This document shows, in pieces, positions 25,501 through 37,493 of a DNA stretch of 64,000 nucleotides. This stretch comes from Cardiocondyla obscurior. Taxonomy: Eukaryota; Arthropoda; Insecta; Hymenoptera; Formicidae. The first letter of the stretch is position 1; every line of letters starts with the position of its first letter. The stretch is taken from assembly GCF_019399895.1 (NCBI RefSeq), contig NC_091864.1:12316001-12380000 (forward strand). The letters are read 5' to 3'. Both the position numbers and the translations under genes were made by a program. Under the pieces are notes generated by a model that worked only from the letters and a program-made list of their open reading frames with translations, was not told the DNA's origin and did not search any database.

Positions 25501-25822
25501 CGGTCTTTTCTCCGACGCCACTCTGGAGGAAAGCTTTGCTGATCGGCTAGTTTTTGCCGTGCCCCAGCACGCAGTGACATCGCTAGCTGAGTGCTTCACA
25601 CAATTAGAAAAAGGTGAGGAAATGGCTCAAAAATTTACAACAAAACAAAAGTTTGAAGCATATAATAATTAGGATTAATTTAAAATTAAACAAATTTTTT
25701 TTTTAAGAAAGTTTATATAACATTGGACATTTTTATTTATAGCTAAACTCGAACTGGACATAGAAGAGTACAGCTTTAGTCAAACTACCCTGGAACAAGT
25801 ATTTCTCAAGTTTTCGCACTAG
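13581..25822 (+). CDS. ABCA3: ABC transporter subfamily A (ABCA3-like lipid transporter), 23 coding exons
   Basis: A full-size ABCA transporter, which typically moves phospholipid or sterol across membranes using ATP. Exons: 13581-13673, 16981-17154, 17422-17603, 17873-18080, 18227-18302, 18392-18545, 18706-18892, 19063-19206, 19375-19525, 19654-19727, 20017-20469, 20597-20946, 21250-21656, 21788-22045, 22184-22454, 22637-22811, 22872-23208, 23522-23805, 23964-24113, 24289-24650, 24889-25096, 25274-25613, 25743-25822. Phases agree throughout and give 1705 aa, like human ABCA3. The N-terminus (FSQLRAMLVRNLLLKKR) precedes TM1 and a large extracytosolic loop. NBD1 has Walker A GHNGAGKTT (about 552), LSGGQ (653) and Walker B IIILDEP (673-679). 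A second membrane domain (exons 14-18) follows. NBD2 has Walker A about 1420, signature CSGGT (1519) and VILMDEP (about 1539-1545). All catalytic motifs are intact. The subfamily is certain; the member number is less so. Confidence 0.95.
14337..14361. repeat. Poly-T tract next to a MITE-like element
   Basis: Twenty-five T in a row occur in the first ABCA coding intron, ending seven bases before family A copy 4. Confidence 0.9.
14368..14491. mobile_element. MITE-like element, family A, copy 4
   Basis: The left arm GGCCGTTTGTTTCAATTTCC and the right arm (read inversely GGCTTAAGTGTTTCAATTTT) are imperfect inverse repeats. Further in, AAATTTACTTGTCAG on the left matches AAATTTGCTTGTCAG on the inverted right arm. 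It lies in an intron of the ABCA gene. Confidence 0.55.
15092..16144 (-). CDS. TPGS2: Tubulin polyglutamylase complex subunit 2, nested antisense in the ABCA intron
   Basis: A noncatalytic subunit of the TTLL1 polyglutamylase complex, which adds glutamate side chains to tubulin in cilia and neurons. The coding exons are 15877-16120 (ATG at 16120; exon may extend to an acceptor at 16144) and 15092-15639, with phase 1 at the junction, giving 263 aa (human about 300). Recognition rests on ENLTLGVVKILENSPCV near the N-terminus, TTWEQRHCCALPEDIRNFY (SMI1/KNR4-like region), GFLLQWNLDIA, and FTMYFRMMLVHLGLPLWQ toward the C-terminus, followed by a basic tail ending KQRNARKK. The intron is 237 bp. A possible 5' UTR exon lies above 16706 (donor CACT then GTAAGT read on the minus strand). 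The whole gene is within the first ABCA coding intron on the opposite strand. Assignment is from remembered family similarity. Confidence 0.88.
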
Positions 25823-27800
25823 GATACTTCACCGGAACGACGATGTGTCATCGTCACGTGATAAATTCGTGAGTGCGTGCGGGAGATTTATTTATCAGCA
25901 AAAAAAAGTACTCAAATATGATAAATATTTTTAATCGCTTGGTCTTCGGAATTTGTGAAATAATTTCTAGTATTCTCACTAAGGAATTATGTGATTGCGC
26001 CAATGACAATGTGATAAAATGTATCATTTTATTCCATGGCGATGCAGATAACGAAACAGCGAACTAAACAATTCTGTAACGATTTTAGTGTTGTATTACA
26101 AAGGAATAGCAAAGAGACACATCATTTTGTGCCTTCAAATCCTTGGAGGGACAATGAGAAAATCGGGTATCGATCGGGTAGAACGACGAAGAGGAGTTTG
26201 AGTGAATAGTCTTAGCTTTATTTCGAAGTGTTGCATCGAGGTGACAAGTTATTCAGAAGAAAACTTGATAAGAAAATGAAGAAGAGATGTGATAAGAAAA
26301 AAAAAAAAAAAAAAACAATTATCTAACAGTTGTAGCGTTTAAAATGATGAGACGAAAGAATATTTAACTGTACCAAAATAAAACAATTAGGAAGTTATAG
26401 AACTTAATAAAGAGAGAGAAGCGATTAGATATGAATGTGTTTAAAACGAAGGAGGCTAAATTAAGTTCTATAAATAGACTATTAAACCGAGAAAAAAGAA
26501 GTCGTAAAGCGATAAAGAAGTAGCCAACCACTCGTTTCACCGTTGTACGTTCAGCAGCAGTATTAAGATAGAAAACTAGGAATGACGAACAGAACGGCGA
26601 GCAAATAAATAGCTGTTGAAGCCTAGAATTGAAGGAGTGTTAAAGTAACTAGTTGCTTTGTAGCTCCGAACTGGCAGAACGACGAGAAAAGACGAGGGAA
26701 CTTTGAAGAAACACGAGTTAGCTCTTAATTCTAGTAATTTCAAAGAATCATCAAGTCGCAAACTGTCTCGCAACTTTAACCAAAAAGAAACGTCGATGAG
26801 TTAGTATAGCAAAATAAAACTGTGAAAAGACATTAAAACTTTTTAATTCTGAAGTTAAAGAAGAAAAAAAATACAACAGTTAACAAAACTCGTTTCGTTG
26901 CTGCAAAGTTAGGAATCGAGAAACAACGGGGAGACAGTCCACTAGGTTTAGAATGAAAGTGTTTCAAAGAGTGCTGAGATAAATCAGATTAAGCTAAATA
27001 AATGAAAAAACGATTGGGACGCAAAGTTGACTTTTCGGATGGTGCTTGAAGAAAGCGTCGCCTTCGAGTTATCGGAGGAACGGCCATCGACGGAACAGTG
27101 AAACAGTTAGGAACAAATCTAATAATAGTGTCTTTCTTTTAGGAGAACGTCGAGGTGACAGGGTGAACGAAGGAGAGATGTTGATGACGGTGTTACTGCT
27201 GGTGATTGAGCGCAATCACTCTTCGCGAAGAAAAGACTCTCTCTACAAAAGTTTTGTGTATTTATTCTATAAATAGTATCGCAAGGGTACGTGTTATAAA
27301 ATTTTGTCGCGATTTGGGCACGAGCTTTTCTCTAAACGGTGAAGCGTCGTTGCTTCCAAAGTTGGGCTTCACGCTCGACTTTCCCCACGAGATTCTTATC
27401 TAATTCTGTCTCTTTCGTCGGCAGCATTTCATTCATAATGACGATTCGAGAGATGGGTTCTCCGATATCGGAAATCTAAGGATCCTGAGAGTGAATGTCG
27501 AGCGTGAGCACAGCGATGTACGAAGGGCGAGCATCCTCACGATGTACAGCCGAGATTACGTACTGATAATTCACTTCGTATTTGAAAATTTACCGATAAT
27601 AGGATCTTGTACCGATATTGCACTGGAATTGGAGCGCACGTCCCAGCGCAACGTTGTCTTCGGGCATGAAGGCTCGTTCACGACAAGCTGCAAATCGATA
27701 GACCGGCTCGAAAAGATAACGAGATTAACGAGATATCAGTTTCTCGACTGGCCACGTCGTTACTTGAAAAGCCTTCGCATATGGTAATCACACATATAAG
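25823..27800 (+). other. Probable 3' UTR of the ABCA gene
   Basis: After the ABCA stop the sequence has moderate GC and AG-rich stretches, unlike the very AT-rich DNA that begins near 27800. The first AATAAA is at 26406-26411, and more occur near 26810 and 27000. Small open frames (for example 27046-27276 and 27491-27787) have no recognisable product. The transcript end cannot be fixed from sequence alone. An A19 run occurs at about 26298-26316. Confidence 0.4.
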
Positions 27801-30800
27801 CCAGTAAATTGCGCTGTTAATCTTTTACTTACTGTAGTATTATTTTAGATGTAACTTCGCGCGATTATTGATTGCGGAAAATAGGTAAAAGAAGTTTGAT
27901 AGAAATACCTTTGAGGTTTATTAAAACTCAAAAATTTTTCTAAGTAAATAATTTTTAACTTTCTTCCTCTTTCTGTATATAGATTTTTTTTCTAATAGAA
28001 TTAAGTAATTTAATTTTTTTAAATAAAAATAAGGTGTACGCACATTCAGTATACTTCTATTAAACATATTACATTTTTGATAAATATATCGCTAGATTTT
28101 ATATAAAAAAAAAAAATTTATTTAAGAAAAAGAAACTTATTTTTTTATAACTTGCAAGAAACGCAGTATATAATGCTGGGACGTTGATAATAAAAATTTA
28201 ACGTAAGTCAATCAGAATTCAATTCACTTTCTTGATCTTCAGTATCGTTCAAACATAGAAGAACTTAAATGACAAATCAATGTCTTCTCATCTATCTATT
28301 TTCTGCATTCAATTATTATGGGAGAATTATAAGTATTTTATAAGTATTATAAACAAGATTATATAAGTATTTTCTAGATGAAATTGTAAATAGATAGACA
28401 CTTTTCGAGTTGCAGGATTGAAGATAGATTCGGGATGATAATTTTCGAATTTATTCACTTTTTGAGCCGAGCTATTGAAGTGGCGCCAACACGAGTTCTA
28501 ATCTGGGCTGGATGTGCATCGAGTTACGAGAAGTGTTCGAGAAATAGCTTTCATCGTGAAGTATAATCGCGCAAACCTACTGATCACTTCATACTTTTTC
28601 GGTTAGGAAGCTGTTTAGGCAGATTTCTCAATTTCAAGTACGACGCGACGTCATTAAATTAAAATTAACGTTTAAAACTTGTGCTTGTTATAATTTTCCA
28701 ACAAATCATAAAAATTCTACGCGAAGGGCATTAAAAAAAAAAAGAACGAGGCGGAAAGGAACAAAACGTCAGTCACTCGACGATTTGCAAATTAAAATGC
28801 ATTTAGAAAGTAAAAGGATTTAATTAGGAGAGACGGTGCGGCTGGCCCATTTTTTCAGCGGATGTTGCGAGCATATTCCGTCGCGATTCGCAAAATCGGT
28901 TTATTCTCTTTTGATAAACGAGGGGATTAACGTGCCTTGAGTTCACACGTACATGTATATACTTGAAGAAGCCGAAAATTGTCATTGTCGGCCGCTCGCG
29001 AGGAAGCGAAGCGCAATTGTTCCTGGAGAGCTACGAGGTGCCGTAGCGATCTCTTCCACTCTGTTAATTTTCTCTTCCGGGCGCGAACGTTTTCCGAAGC
29101 TCGCGTCAACATTTATTGTATTTCTCGAACACCTCTCGCATTTTCTACACACGTAGTTAAGAATATTATACGGAAAGGGGCCGTGAAAGAAGAAACGCGG
29201 CTTTGAAGTTTCGAATGCGGCAGCTGGACCGTTTATCTTGGGTGATAACAACCGGACACTCTTTACCGTTAAACATCGACCGAACAATACAGCGAACGTT
29301 TGCAAGGGAGAAACAGTCGCGGCTAAAGATACCGTTAATATCGTAAGTTTAACTCTTTGCACACGGCGATCCCGTTTTACACGCCATCGTCCTTCCCCGA
29401 TCGCAAGACCTTGTAAAGAAAAAAAAGGAAAAAAAAAAAAAACCCAATTTGAATAAAATTTAGTTAAGAAAAAAATAAGTAACTTTCTTCTCTTCTGTAA
29501 CTAAACGTTTCTGTAATTGAACGTTTCGTAAAAGTAATTATACGACAATTATATATAATTTTATTCTACGTACATGTAATATTTGTCTAAAAGTCTCGCG
29601 ATGCGTTTTTTCAATTCTCGTCTTGTATCATCATTTGAGTGTAAAGAGTTAACAATAAGTCGGCTTCTGTTGAGAATAATTTCACATACTTTAATCAATG
29701 TAAGGGCGGGAGGACTGATCAACATTAAGCAATATATACGAGAAATTGAAATAGGAATTTGTAATTGAAGGTACGAATGGTAAAGGGCGTCAATTAAACG
29801 CGATCAATCCTTCGATCAGAGAATTAAGATATATTAGTCCCTTCCATAATTATTTGTCAAGTGTACCCGAAATTGATTTATATATCTTTTACAAATATAT
29901 GTTGTACAGACTATCCCAAGTTCACTGTTTTTTTCTTAACGTTTAATAATGTAATCTTCTAAAATTTAAACTTTAATTTAATTCGCCTTCAAGTGAAAGA
30001 TTTAATAAAACAATTATCACTTTCTGTTTTCTTTTTTTTTATACTTTATTAAAGAATAACAAGAAAAATTAGATTGAAAGAAACTGATCTTTTGTATATT
30101 GCATTTAAGAGCTTTTTATAAATAAAAACAAAAAAAAGAAGAAAAAAAAGAGATGCGCAGTGAATTTGGAACAGCTTGTATATAATGTTACCAATAATTG
30201 TCCTAGCATAAAGTAAACTTTTTCAACCTGGAAGGGAAGCATTCCCATGACACTTGTACATAGACTCTCTTGGTCTTATGAAAAAGAAAAGAAAAAGGAA
30301 AAAAAAAAGTAATATGCTTTTTATACAGATATCATTCACAGGGATTTTAGAATTTCGCTTTTATTGATTAATTTACCGACGGGTCCGAGATGATAAATAT
30401 TCTTATCATCCAGTTTTTCAAGTAACATAGTCGAACTGAATAAACTTATCTAACATCAAACTCAAGTGATTGACTTGTCTCTCTCTCTCTGTCATAAAAT
30501 AATAAATGTATATATGATTAGATAATTATTGTAAAATTTGTAATATTTTGATGATTTTTTATTATTATTATTATTATAATATTACCTTTTAGAGGTGAAC
30601 AAACACTCATGATTGCGACGTAGGAATTATTTTTTAATTGATCAATTGAATTGATGGTTTTTAATTAATATAATATTTTAAATGTTTTTTTCTTTTAATA
30701 GTTTTTATTTTTTTTTAGTTTTTGCAGATAAAAATTGAGTTCTCATTGCATATCAATGAACAGTTTATAACTGACGTTCATAATCCGTTCTAATTTGAAA

Positions 30801-31750
30801 AATACATGTGATTCTGTGATTAGTTTATAAACATTTTTAAGACTGTAATTAAGAGAATATAAAATATAAAAAAACGGACTATGAATACTGATCTATGTAA
30901 ATCCTCGTGATCGTTGTTTTATATCAGATTCTTAAATGTATATCAACTTGTTGTCGTAATAGCTTTAAAGCTATTATCATTATTATCATTATATTATTTA
31001 TTATTGTGAAAATTATTGCAATTATTTTAATCCCACAAATTAAGTCATTGTTTATCGCATGAACGTATCTGTTATCTTTCCTTTTAATATACGTGTAAAA
31101 TGTATACGATAACAGAATTTATGAGAATTCTTGTTGCACTGTTATTTTCAATTTTTTAATCAACGTTTTCCCGCAAAAACCGCGAGCACTAGATATACGT
31201 ATTTCTATTTCTAGCTATATCTCGATGAAGTTTTACTCAATATATGCATATACTAAACGTTGGACAGTTATCTGTCCATAGTATTTCTCGAAGGGCAGTT
31301 GTGTCTTCGTATCAAATCCGATGGCGACTTTTCGTAAAAGGTAACTTTATATAAGTATATTTAAAAAGAAAGGGGGAAAAAAGACGTAATTTAGATCGAA
31401 TTAAGCTCTTCTCGTTGACACTTTCAAGCTTATGTAGACCTGTTTCTTAGGATTTTCAAGGAATTTCGTAAGATAGAATAAAATCTGAAAGAATTTCGTA
31501 CGACAATTTTATTTGAGCTGAATTATTTCACTCCGCATCCTATTTCCATATGTTTTATATCCCGATAAGAAATCCGAGAAATTATATAATATTTAGGCGA
31601 AAGGGCATTACTTAAAACGTGATTTATTTTATATTTATTAGAACAAACCAAGCGCACGTTTCGCGTGAGCTATTTTTCGTAATTGAGTCGACGTGTTATC
31701 GGTTCAAGAGACCCGATTATAAACTACAAAAAAAAAAAAATTATGCGACT
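27800..31750. other. AT-rich intergenic DNA, no gene seen
   Basis: Mostly AT-rich. A GC-richer patch at 28430-29420 carries open frames on both strands, including a minus-strand frame (28982-29362) with a hydrophobic start, but no family is recognisable and splice signals do not frame it. A perfect 18-bp palindrome (AATAGCTTTAAAGCTATT) is at about 30958-30975. The interval could be intron of the minus-strand gene that begins at 31754-32873. Confidence 0.45.
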
Positions 31751-31753
31751 TAC

Positions 31754-32863
31754 CAATCTGCATGAACTTCAGCGGAGCTGTAGAGTTCTGCCGGGGACTG
31801 TAACATAAATAGAAAAATATTAATGTAAACATGTAAATCAGTTAATATAATTATTTAAAAAAAAAAGTTTTTATTTGATAAAGATTTTTTTTTTAATTTA
31901 TGCTTACCTAAGAGTTGCTCCGCTGGTGCAGGATACCCTTCCTGAGCCTCCTCCTTCTCTCAGGATGTCTGCGGGATATCAGGTTGGTCCTTCTCCAATG
32001 ATAGAGTATTCTATATCTGAAACAAAAAAATTGAAGTTAATATTTTATTCTGTTCAATGTATTATTTAGCGCGTATTGTTTTAATCTTACCGCGTGCGTA
32101 TTTTGGTGTCGAGTGACCGGACGCAAATTCTAGCGCTAGCACAGCTAGCGCGCACTGTCCCCCGTACTCCCCGCGCTCGCCACGCTTACAGCTGTTAACT
32201 CCTGGACCTACGCAATGCGAAACGAGCCGGCTGACTGCCGCTAGCGAGCACTTATCCCCTTTCCCCGTGCTTCTTGGGGTTGCTCCGCCGATATAGGATA
32301 AGTGGGACGTGTCGAAACATTCTTCCGCGCACTGAACACTCGCGAGATAGTCCACAATACTCCTGTTAAATTCTCGATCTCGACACAAGAAACTGGCGTT
32401 AGTACTACGACGAAAAGCGAGGTCCAAGATCACGCAGGTGCCTTGACATCTTCGTTTTGAACTCTCCACGTGACCGGCGTGTTCTCTAGTACGCAATGGT
32501 ATGAGTTACGTCGGCCGTTGCGAGCTCGCGATCAGGCGATCAATGGAGCGTTGTGTCGGGTCGGCGCGCTAGGATCTTCTATCACTCCAAACGAGAGAAC
32601 CAGTGTCGAAGCGGCAACAATAAAATCGATTATCAGGCGTCACACCAAGTTTTTACAGATAAAATTTGTATTATTAAATTTATAATTTAAAGGTAAAATA
32701 AATTTCGTTGAAATTAAATAAATTCGTTTAATTAAATCTGAGTTATGATGTATATCATTTATATTATTCTATTACTACCTGCATTAGTTTGATTTGTCGG
32801 TGGCGGGCGATTTCCATTAGTACCTCGAATTGCCGAAGACGACGGCACCGTCACTATTACCAT
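31754..32863 (-). CDS. 5' end of an unidentified minus-strand gene (partial, alternative first exons)
   Basis: A start exon at 32779-32863 opens with ATG (MVIVTVPSSSAIRGT) and ends GCAG before GTAGTA, phase 1. It can join an exon at 31908-31968 (acceptor TATCCCGCAG) and then 31754-31797 (acceptor ATGTTACAG, donor ATTG then GTAAGT), with all phases fitting. The joined frame stays open for about 64 codons and ends near TAPLKFMQI. A longer form of the middle exon (to 32016, acceptor TTTGTTTCAG) puts a stop in that frame. A second possible first exon ends at 32091. No downstream exon was found, so the gene may continue across a long intron, or these may be exons of a noncoding RNA. The product is not recognised. 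Confidence 0.35.
32091..32500 (-). promoter_or_regulatory. GC-rich alternative first exon or promoter region
   Basis: This GC-richer block ends, on the minus strand, at a good donor (CACGCG then GTAAGA at 32090). It would splice to the exon ending at 32016 or 31968. It contains clustered GCTAGC-type palindromes (about 32133-32155). An open frame through it has no recognisable family and runs into a stop soon after the junction, so I read it as leader sequence. MOCS3 starts about 700 bp away in the opposite direction. Confidence 0.3.
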
Positions 32864-33213
32864 GCTCGCCACTCGATCAAATAAAAACAAAGTTTTTAAC
32901 CTAAAAGCCGTTGTTTTTAACAATCTTTATGGATGAAAGATACTTCTTTAACGAAAGATTAAATAATAAACTCGAGGTACTTAGCTGATATAAATACGAG
33001 CTTATATATATTAAATGTCTTAAATAAATTTTATATATAATTTATTTTGTTAATAATATTAGTTAGGCCTTTAATGCGGATTTCTATTTGTTAAATCTTG
33101 TTTCAACTAAATAATATCAGAATAATTATATCTTTTACTTTTGCAGAAATATAGTCAAACGGTTCATCTAAAAAATATACTTACGTCTGAATTATTTTGG
33201 CCACGATTGTGCA

Positions 33214-35034
33214 ATGGACAATGTATCAATGAACAAACGTGAAGATGACTTAGTAGCAGAAATTACAAAGTTACGTGAGCTGTTGCACGTGAAAGAAGCC
33301 GAATTGGCTCATTTAAGGCATGAAAGGCAAATTACATTAGAAAATGGTTTGACTAATGACGAAATTTGTAGATATAGCAGGCAGATCTTTCTAACAGAAG
33401 TAGGAGTAAAAGGTATATGCTACATATAAAAGATTCGCGTCATAAAATATATTATATAATTATTATAACTATAAAAATATTGCTTCTTATAAAATATAAC
33501 TATATGACTAATTATTGTACTAAACATATCAGACAATATCCGATTTTTGTTAGGTCAAAAAAAAATAAAGAACAGCTCTGTACTCATTGTGGGAGCTGGT
33601 GGTCTTGGTTGTCCTGCAGCATTATATTTGACATGTGCTGGTGTTGGCCACCTAGGCATAGTAGATTATGACGACGTTGAAATAAACAATCTTCATAGGC
33701 AATTATTGTATACAGAAAGAAGCGTCGGCTCTGCAAAAGTGGTTGCAGCAGCCGAAAGTCTTAATCGGTAAAAATTGTATATTAATTTTATAATTAAGCA
33801 AAAGTGATGCTATTTTGTGGACGTAGACGTAAAGATTTTTTTTACAGATAAATAATATATAATAATCTCAATGTTTGGTTAATTAAAAAATTTTCCGCGT
33901 GATAGAATTATTTAAAATGACTTGTTTTGTATTATGTTTATAGGCTAAATAGTTATGTAAAAATCACTCCGTATAAAATTCAGCTGGACAGTAATAATGC
34001 TTTAGATATCATAAAAAATTACGATATTGTAATTGACGCTACAGATAACGTAGCTACTCGTTACCTGTTGAACGATGCATGTGTTTTGAGTGGTAAGCCA
34101 TTGGTTTCGGGATCAGCATTAAGGTTTGAAGGGCACTTGTCCGTATTTAATTATAACAATGGCCCTTGCTACAGATGTATATTTCCTAAACCACCACCAC
34201 CGGAAACTGTCACTAACTGTGGAGATGGAGGCGTTCTCGGTGCAGGTAATTCTTCCATTTATTTTTATATTTGCATATCATATTAATATATATGTAATAA
34301 AACGTTAATTTATTTTTCTTAATTTCATACCGCGAAACACTAGCCGTGGGTACAATTGGTGTATTACAAGCGCTGGAAACGTTGAAGATAATACTTGACA
34401 TGCCTGACGTGACTTCGAAACGACTTTTGTTGTTTGACGGTATGGAAACTAAATTCCACAATGTACGTTTACGCCCACAGAAAGCAGACTGTATGATTTG
34501 CGGGGAGCACCGTGTTATACATGAATTGATAGATTACGAACAATTTTGCGGCGCTAAAGCTAATGACAAGGAACCTAACTTAAATTTACTGAAGAGAGAA
34601 GACAGAATTTCAGTTGAAGAGTATAATCAAATCATCGATTCAAAATCGCATATATTAATTGACGTACGTTCGGCTGAAGAGTACGAAATCTGTCACTTGA
34701 AAAATTCCATTAACATTCCTTTCCTGCAACTGAGCAAGAATCATAATTTAGAATTATTAAATGACAATATTAAAAAAGTGAAAGAAAAATACAATTCAGC
34801 AAATTGTAAGATATCTTTATCTACATTATAATTCTTTATGTTATTTTTTGTTATTAATTTCGAACTGTATGTATTCTTTCAGTATATCTGATGTGCAGAC
34901 GTGGTAATGATTCACAAAAAGCAACTCAGTATTTAAAAACAATATTCACCGAAGATAATTTGAAAATAAAAGATATAATTGGAGGTATCCATGCTTGGAG
35001 CAACAAGATAGATAAAACATTTCCCAAATATTAA
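33214..35034 (+). CDS. MOCS3: MOCS3/Uba4: adenylyltransferase and sulfurtransferase
   Basis: This E1-like enzyme activates MOCS2A for molybdopterin synthesis and URM1 for 2-thiolation of cytosolic tRNA wobble uridine. Exons 33214-33412, 33554-33767, 33944-34245, 34344-34805 and 34883-35034 join in phase to 442 aa, the usual length. A short helical N-terminus precedes the ThiF-like domain. The ATP loop VGAGGLG is at about 79-85 and the NNLHRQ motif follows. Zinc cysteines are C213, C216, C288 and C291. The adenylation-domain cysteine is C230 in NCGDGGVLG. The C-terminal rhodanese domain has C397 in CRRGNDS as the persulfide site. All key residues are present. An acceptor at about 33147 suggests a 5' UTR intron. 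The polyadenylation signal AATAAA is at 35057-35062. GALT is tail to tail, 171 bp away. Confidence 0.96.
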
Positions 35035-35056
35035 TATGTTAATATATACGATATTA

Positions 35057-35062
35057 AATAAA
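35057..35062 (+). terminator. Polyadenylation signal of MOCS3
   Basis: AATAAA lies 22 bases after the MOCS3 stop codon and is the first canonical hexamer downstream. Confidence 0.6.
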
Positions 35063-35192
35063 AATGTATTAAAATATGTTTTAATATTTTATTACTGTTG
35101 AAAACAACATTATTATTGATATGGTATAGAATTTGATATCATATTTTATAAATTCATACATATTTGATTATTGAAAAAATAAAAGTATATAT

Positions 35193-35198
35193 TTTATT
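35193..35198 (-). terminator. Polyadenylation signal of GALT
   Basis: AATAAA on the minus strand lies only seven bases after the GALT stop. Cleavage near 35170-35180 would give a very short 3' UTR. Other minus-strand copies lie nearer MOCS3, so the two 3' ends may overlap. Confidence 0.5.
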
Positions 35199-35205
35199 TA
35201 CATAC

Positions 35206-35855
35206 TTAATTAGAATATTTTTTTATTTCTTCCACAGTTAAACTAGTTTCCGGATTCTTATAGTGAATATCCGGTAAATTCCTTAGTTTTTCTGCTGCCT
35301 GTTCTGGTGTTAGATCTCTCTGCACCTGAGCTAAAAGCTCATAGCCAACCATGAATTTCTTAATGGTAGCAGATCGCAATAAAGGTGGCAAATATATCCC
35401 ATGAAAAGTCCAATATGGATAATCATCGTGCAGAAATGGACCCGTGGGAGCACCTTTAATGTCAATAAATCAATAGATATTAACTGGGTTAAACTTAAAT
35501 GCTACATAAAGATTATAAATAAAGTATTAATCATCTTTCTTTTTACCATGCCATCCCATTGAATATGGAAAAGAGCACTGAAAGAGATTGTCATATTTTG
35601 TACATAATCTTTTCATGGTGACGGCTAGAGATTCTTGCTCACTATCTGACAAATCTTGCATTCTCGCCACTTGTTTTTTGGGCAACACCATCGTTTCATA
35701 CGGCCAAACTGCCCAGAATGGTACTACAACTATCCAATCTCGATTCTCTATCACAATGCGCTCCTGTAAAAAAAATTACGTTAGTTCAACATCGAATTAT
35801 TTAAACGGTAAATCATTCTAAATGCTAGAAGCAAATTATCCCCTTGAATTTTGTC

Positions 35856-35904
<49 letters not shown>

Positions 35905-37493
35905 GTAACTAGCCTTTTTTATAACTTCTTTCTGCATGTAATCTATAAGAAGAGGCTTCTTGTGACGTTTATAATAATCATTGAGGTACTCGTCTTTTAT
36001 TCTAATTTCATTTGGCAAGAAGGAACTAGACCATATCTGACAGTGAGGATGTGCATTGCTGCAACCCATCAAAGCGCCTCTGTTCTCAAATATCTGGACC
36101 CAGGTCCATTTTTCACCCAATTCCAGCATCTCGAATATCCACCTGTTACATTTCGTAGTATTTATCTTTCAAAAAAGTGACAAACATAAAATGCGTTTAT
36201 TGAATTTTACTTACTGTTTTATTACTTCCTTAATTTCATTTGTTTTCATCAGCGCTATCGTTACATTCGATTTTGGATGAAAGCACATTACTTTGCAGGT
36301 ACCTTTAGCAGATCGTATTTGGAACAGTTCATCTTCTGGCTCTGGTGGATCTGGTACTGATTCTAATAAAGCGGGAAAATCGTTAACAAACGAGAATGTA
36401 TTCTGATACATTGGCGTTACCTGTAATATAAAATAACAATTGTTTAATAATTTAATAATAACAAAGCGATCAAAAAATATAAAACTAATTTTCAGAAAGC
36501 TGTTAACATACACGCTAAATTTTGATATTTTAAATATAAAAGTCAAAACAGCAAAATGTTATTTTTATATTAAATACAATAAAAAAACTGGCTTACTTTT
36601 CCATTGGCTCTGATATTTCCTGGGCAAAGAGGATTATTAGGATCGTAATCTGGAAGGTCTTCATTCGTCGTGGGTTCTATTTGACCGCCCCAAGGTCTTT
36701 TCATGCGGTGTGGTGATACCAGCACCCATTCTCCTCTCAACGGATTGTATCTTATATGTTGATGATCTGAAATACAATTAAATTTTATTAGAAAGATTAT
36801 TAAATATTAGATGGATTAAAGAATGGTTACATGTACTTTACCAGTGGCATCAAATGCCGACGCTGTATTTTTCGATGCCTCTTTCATCCTATATACGTTT
36901 TGCGATCCATCACCTATTACAAATAAAATTAGACATTGTTTTAGATAATTCTAATTACTATTATAAACATTTCTTGTAACATCTAAAAGAAGAGTGTTGC
37001 AAGAACAGCTACATGCTGCATTTATGCAGTAGATATTTACTGCTTCCCATTTACACCAAAGCTCAGATAATTGTCACTTGTGAGATTATTCTATCTTCAT
37101 TGTTTAATAAATGTTAGAAAAAGATAGAATGACATTGCAAGACAAAGTTATCTAAGTTTTGACGTCAATGAGAAGGCAAGTATTACGTAATAGAGTAGGC
37201 ATCAGGATTCTGTGTTACATAATTTTTTTCTTTTCTGCCTAACGTTTCAGGTTGAAGGTGAATCTAATTATCACATAGAATCTCATATTCATTCTTCGTT
37301 ATTTGACATAAAATTAAATAAAATACATAACCAAATAAAATACATATTATCTTGGGGGAGGGGGGGAGAAGAGAAAACCTTTTGGGAGAATACTTTGCAT
37401 AAAACTACTAGTGAAGTTTGTATTAAAATTAATAAGTAATACTAAATATTAAAATGTGACATGGTACTGATCACGCTTACCTTTTACTGACAT
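35206..37493 (-). CDS. GALT: Galactose-1-phosphate uridylyltransferase
   Basis: This is the Leloir-pathway enzyme that exchanges UMP between UDP-glucose and galactose-1-phosphate in the cytosol. Minus-strand exons: 37481-37493 (only 13 coding bases, MSVK plus one base), 36842-36913, 36597-36766, 36215-36420, 35914-36142, 35547-35763 and 35206-35453. They join in phase to 384 aa (human 379). The nucleotidylated histidine is H187 in HPHCQIWSS. Other conserved blocks are HIRYNPLRGEWVLVSPHR, GTCKVMCFHP, WPYETMVLP, SFPYSMGWHG and LPPLLRSATIKKFMVGYE. The start at 37493 is chosen because its donor fits the next exon in phase and yields a normal N-terminus. The intron between 35914 and 35763 begins with GC, not GT. 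No catalytic residue is missing. Confidence 0.96.
35857..35900. repeat. (TA)22 microsatellite in a GALT intron
   Basis: This uninterrupted TA tract lies within the 150-bp GC-AG intron, starting seven bases from the donor hexamer on the minus strand. Confidence 0.95.

Noticed and set aside
27046..27787. Short + strand frames after the ABCA stop
   Set aside because: They lack family resemblance and lie in probable 3' UTR.
28982..29362. 126-codon minus-strand frame with a hydrophobic start
   Set aside because: Frames are open on both strands in this GC-richer patch, and no domain or splice signal supports coding.
32062..32496. 144-codon minus-strand frame
   Set aside because: It crosses a good donor at 32090, has no recognisable domain, and after splicing meets a stop in the next exon. 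Better explained as a leader exon.
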